Positions 62,063 to 64,000 of a stretch of DNA of 64,000 nt are shown here, one piece after another. The position numbers were made by a program, and so were the translations under genes. Origin of the DNA: Sphingomonas sp. AP4-R1 (lineage in GTDB: Bacteria; Pseudomonadota; Alphaproteobacteria; Sphingomonadales; Sphingomonadaceae); the NCBI RefSeq assembly GCF_013113735.1, contig NZ_CP053346.1, positions 2,928,001 through 2,992,000 on the forward strand. The letters run 5' to 3'. Within the stretch, counting starts at the first letter, position 1; the number at the start of each line of letters is the position of its first letter. The notes beneath the pieces are model-generated. The model was not told where the DNA came from. It saw nothing but the letters and a program-made list of their open reading frames with translations, and did not search any database.

Positions 62063-62139
62063 GACGTCAGCTCCGCGCGCCAAGTAAGGCATGTCGGGAG
62101 CTGTAGGACAGAGGGATTTTTGACATCCCCTGCGAGCAA

Positions 62140-63606
62140 TTAGTTAATCCAAGAATCAATTACACCTTGGATATCGGTGGGCTGAAGTGCCCATCGATAG
62201 GCAGGATGGACCTCCATGTCGAAGCCAAAATCGATTGTAGGGTTTATCAAAAATCGACTTTGATCGAAATTCCTTCGAACGATAGACCCATCTTCTTCTT
62301 CAGCCCTAGCTTGCAAAAAATCAATCTTGTACAAAAAAGTAAGAAGCTCAATATCGGACGATGGTTTTCCGCTAGTGAAGCTGGCTGAGACGTGTTGTTT
62401 GATATTTTTTATTTTTACAATAATCTGATCTCTTGAGAAAAGGAAGCTATCAGAGGTCCGTCGTTGGCGTTTTGCTGGTCTGAATTGCAATAGGACATTT
62501 TGAATTTGTGGTAATTCGGATTTAAACTCGTTCACTAAGTCTTGGAGTCGTTCCTCGGAATATCGAGGGAAAGATGACTCGAGGTCGTGAGTGGTTATGA
62601 TTTTGTGTCCCCGAAGGTAGGCAGCTTTCGCTGCGCCGTGAAACATTTTAATTAAATCTCGCGGCCTTGCTCTGCAAAGTGACAGCAATACCCGGTGTAT
62701 AGGGGCCTTTGACCAGTGACCTTCTCCAGTGAATTTTTCTTCAATAACAAGAGACAATATATCTCGTGATATGGAGGACTGCGACATCGATTTTATTTGC
62801 TGATATGTGTCCAGTTTTCCAAATGATCGAGAAATTCTATAGGCGGCGAGGCAGAGGATTTCGTGATTGGTCCAAGTAAGTTGGATTATATTTCGTTCTA
62901 TTTTGTCAGTCGATTCGTCGGATGTTCTTACGAGGTAATAAACATCTGTGCGCAATGCGATTCTGCAGCGCATATTCTCATCTGCGTTTCCAAGGTCCCG
63001 AATTGCATTAAGAAGTGCTGAAATGCTGTTAATGTCAGAATTTGACGCTTTCCACCCTCGGTCAATATCGTCTATATATACAAAAATATTCATTGTCTTT
63101 GAGAAGCGATCGAAAAGTGACTTCTCTACTTGACCGGCTATTTCTGGTTTTATAAGCGATAAAAAATCAAAGATCGTAGCTGAAAGGCCTTTTGTAAGGT
63201 TGGCTGCCCAGCCAGACATAGTCTTCTCTATAGAAGACGCTCCAAGTCGTTCTGCTGCTTTTTTTGCGATGACTCGAACAATGCCCCTTTTCCAGCCTTC
63301 AATCAATCTATTGAAGTCTTGACTCTTTATTTCATGCGCGATTTCTTCGATATCTCCCGGTTGGATGAATACAGCAAGTCGTCCGCTCTCTTCATCGTCG
63401 AGATATGCTCGTCGCAGCAGTGCGCTCTTTCCAACCCCTTTATGTCCAACAAGTATTCTTATTGGTAAATCTTCGGTGAGTTTTTCGTAAGATTTGTTTG
63501 CGACGAAGTACTCTTTAAAACGCTCCTTGCGTTCCCCTTCGGCATCTTCTGCGCCGAAGAGGTTCTCAATTTCGCGGTCTGTAAAGCCGTTCTTCGATAA
63601 AGACAT
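62140..63606 (-). CDS. Sll1717-type P-loop ATPase, A+T-rich, probably acquired
   Basis: The 488-residue protein has Walker A ILVGHKGVGKSALLRRA at about 51-67 and Walker B MNIFVYIDDID near 170-182, a pattern of the Sll1717/KAP-like STAND-related NTPases. A second half of about 250 residues has no recognised motif. Base composition is clearly lower in G+C than every neighbour, and Ile/Lys/Ser codons dominate, so it is probably foreign. It starts only 3 bases after the nrdB stop and its ribosome-binding site (GGCGGAG) lies in the last nrdB codons. NTPases of this type occur in defence islands; a role in phage defence is inference. Confidence 0.82.
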   Translation of the reverse strand: MSLSKNGFTDREIENLFGAEDAEGERKERFKEYFVANKSYEKLTEDLPIRILVGHKGVGKSALLRRAYLDDEESGRLAVFIQPGDIEEIAHEIKSQDFNRLIEGWKRGIVRVIAKKAAERLGASSIEKTMSGWAANLTKGLSATIFDFLSLIKPEIAGQVEKSLFDRFSKTMNIFVYIDDIDRGWKASNSDINSISALLNAIRDLGNADENMRCRIALRTDVYYLVRTSDESTDKIERNIIQLTWTNHEILCLAAYRISRSFGKLDTYQQIKSMSQSSISRDILSLVIEEKFTGEGHWSKAPIHRVLLSLCRARPRDLIKMFHGAAKAAYLRGHKIITTHDLESSFPRYSEERLQDLVNEFKSELPQIQNVLLQFRPAKRQRRTSDSFLFSRDQIIVKIKNIKQHVSASFTSGKPSSDIELLTFLYKIDFLQARAEEEDGSIVRRNFDQSRFLINPTIDFGFDMEVHPAYRWALQPTDIQGVIDSWIN

Positions 63607-63609
63607 CTC

Positions 63610-64000
63610 TTACTCCGCCGCCACGCCCGGGCCGAACAGGCCGCCGTCACCCGCATCCTCGTTCGCCACGGGCGCATCGACCTTTGCGGCCTTGCGACGG
63701 TCGAACGCGTCCCACACGTCGTTCCACTGGCCCTTGGTGGCGCCCTTCGAATATTCGGTCGCGCGCGTTTCGAAGAAGTTCGCATGCTCCACGCCGTTCA
63801 GCAGCGGGGCGAGCCAGGGGAGGGGATGCTCCTCGATCATGTAGATCGGCTTCAGGCCCAGCTGGCCCAGGCGCCAGTCGGCGATGAAGCGGACATATTT
63901 CTTGATGTCCTTGGGCGTCATGCCGTTGACCGGGCCCATCTCGAACACGAGATCGATGAACGCATCCTCGATGCGGACCGTCTTCTGGCACATGTCCAGA
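63610..64000 (-). CDS. nrdB: Ribonucleotide reductase subunit beta, C-terminal part only
   Basis: About 130 residues run in from beyond the window end. VRIEDAFIDLVFEMG, KPIYMIEEHPLPWLAPLLNG and VEHANFFETRATEYSKG match class Ia NrdB. The C-terminus normally ends in the short peptide that contacts NrdA; here the tail is DAGDGGLFGPGVAAE. It is immediately followed by the A+T-rich ATPase gene, which uses the nrdB end as leader. Confidence 0.93.
   Translation of the reverse strand, partial: LDMCQKTVRIEDAFIDLVFEMGPVNGMTPKDIKKYVRFIADWRLGQLGLKPIYMIEEHPLPWLAPLLNGVEHANFFETRATEYSKGATKGQWNDVWDAFDRRKAAKVDAPVANEDAGDGGLFGPGVAAE

Noticed and set aside
1..64000. CRISPR arrays, tRNA, rRNA, IS elements, prophage genes
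   Set aside because: No regularly spaced repeats, cloverleaf, transposase or phage structural genes were seen.

Overview
The window is 64 kb of high-G+C alphaproteobacterial chromosome. It most resembles a sphingomonad (Sphingomonas or a close relative). The evidence is a TonB-dependent receptor, AddAB instead of RecBCD, a DUF1476 F1-ATPase inhibitor (zeta), split b and b' ATP-synthase stalk genes, a DUF1465/RcdA-type protein, and many copies of the short palindromic element starting CGTTCGTGCTGAGCCTGTCGAAG that litters sphingomonad genomes. Species assignment is inference. I see no rRNA, tRNA, CRISPR array, IS element or prophage.

Layout. 0-8.5 kb: 3' part of a secreted zinc metalloprotease, the K+ transporter kup, two membrane proteins and an M28 peptidase. 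8.5-16 kb (mostly minus): an AraC regulator with an alpha/beta hydrolase and a small YCII-like protein, a pseudo-receiver winged-helix regulator beside a TonB-dependent receptor, a GNAT and a secreted protein. 16-24 kb (minus): class II DAHP synthase, then a four-gene unit. In transcription order it is an FAD/NAD oxidoreductase fused to two cNMP-binding domains and four [4Fe-4S] clusters, a b-type membrane cytochrome, an FHA-decaheme cytochrome c fusion, and a CpdA-like cyclic-nucleotide phosphodiesterase. I regard this as the most interesting system here, because the gene content suggests a transmembrane electron conduit gated by cAMP. 24-32 kb (plus): CcmI-like TPR protein, phhA, cysE, DUF2794, ATPase zeta, bolA-grxD, a BlaI/M56 pair and a cysteine-synthase-like enzyme. 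32-37 kb: a histidine kinase with a large low-complexity sensor region and a LysR-controlled cupin/CMD/monooxygenase operon. 37-44.8 kb: addB-addA, trxA, DUF1465. 45-48.6 kb: rcnB-like gene and the F0 operon atpI-B-E-b'-b. 48.7-54.5 kb: radC, small secreted proteins, an EF-hand protein with a two-component pair, and a Pr6Pr membrane protein. 54.5-58.3 kb: branched-chain 2-oxoacid dehydrogenase E1alpha, E1beta, E2. 58.3-62 kb: CoA-precursor cluster, coaA-panD divergent from panB-panC. 62.1-64 kb: an A+T-rich Sll1717-type P-loop ATPase placed 3 bases after nrdB, the clearest sign of horizontal transfer.

Two of the dispersed repeats lie in frame inside essential-looking genes (addB and the E2 gene), each adding about 30 residues. 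The same elements fill many of the intergenic gaps.

Limits: calls come from reading motifs by eye, without database searches. Start codons were chosen from ribosome-binding sites, gene overlaps and signal peptides, and are uncertain where stated. The long open frames opposite many genes are G+C-driven shadows and are left out.
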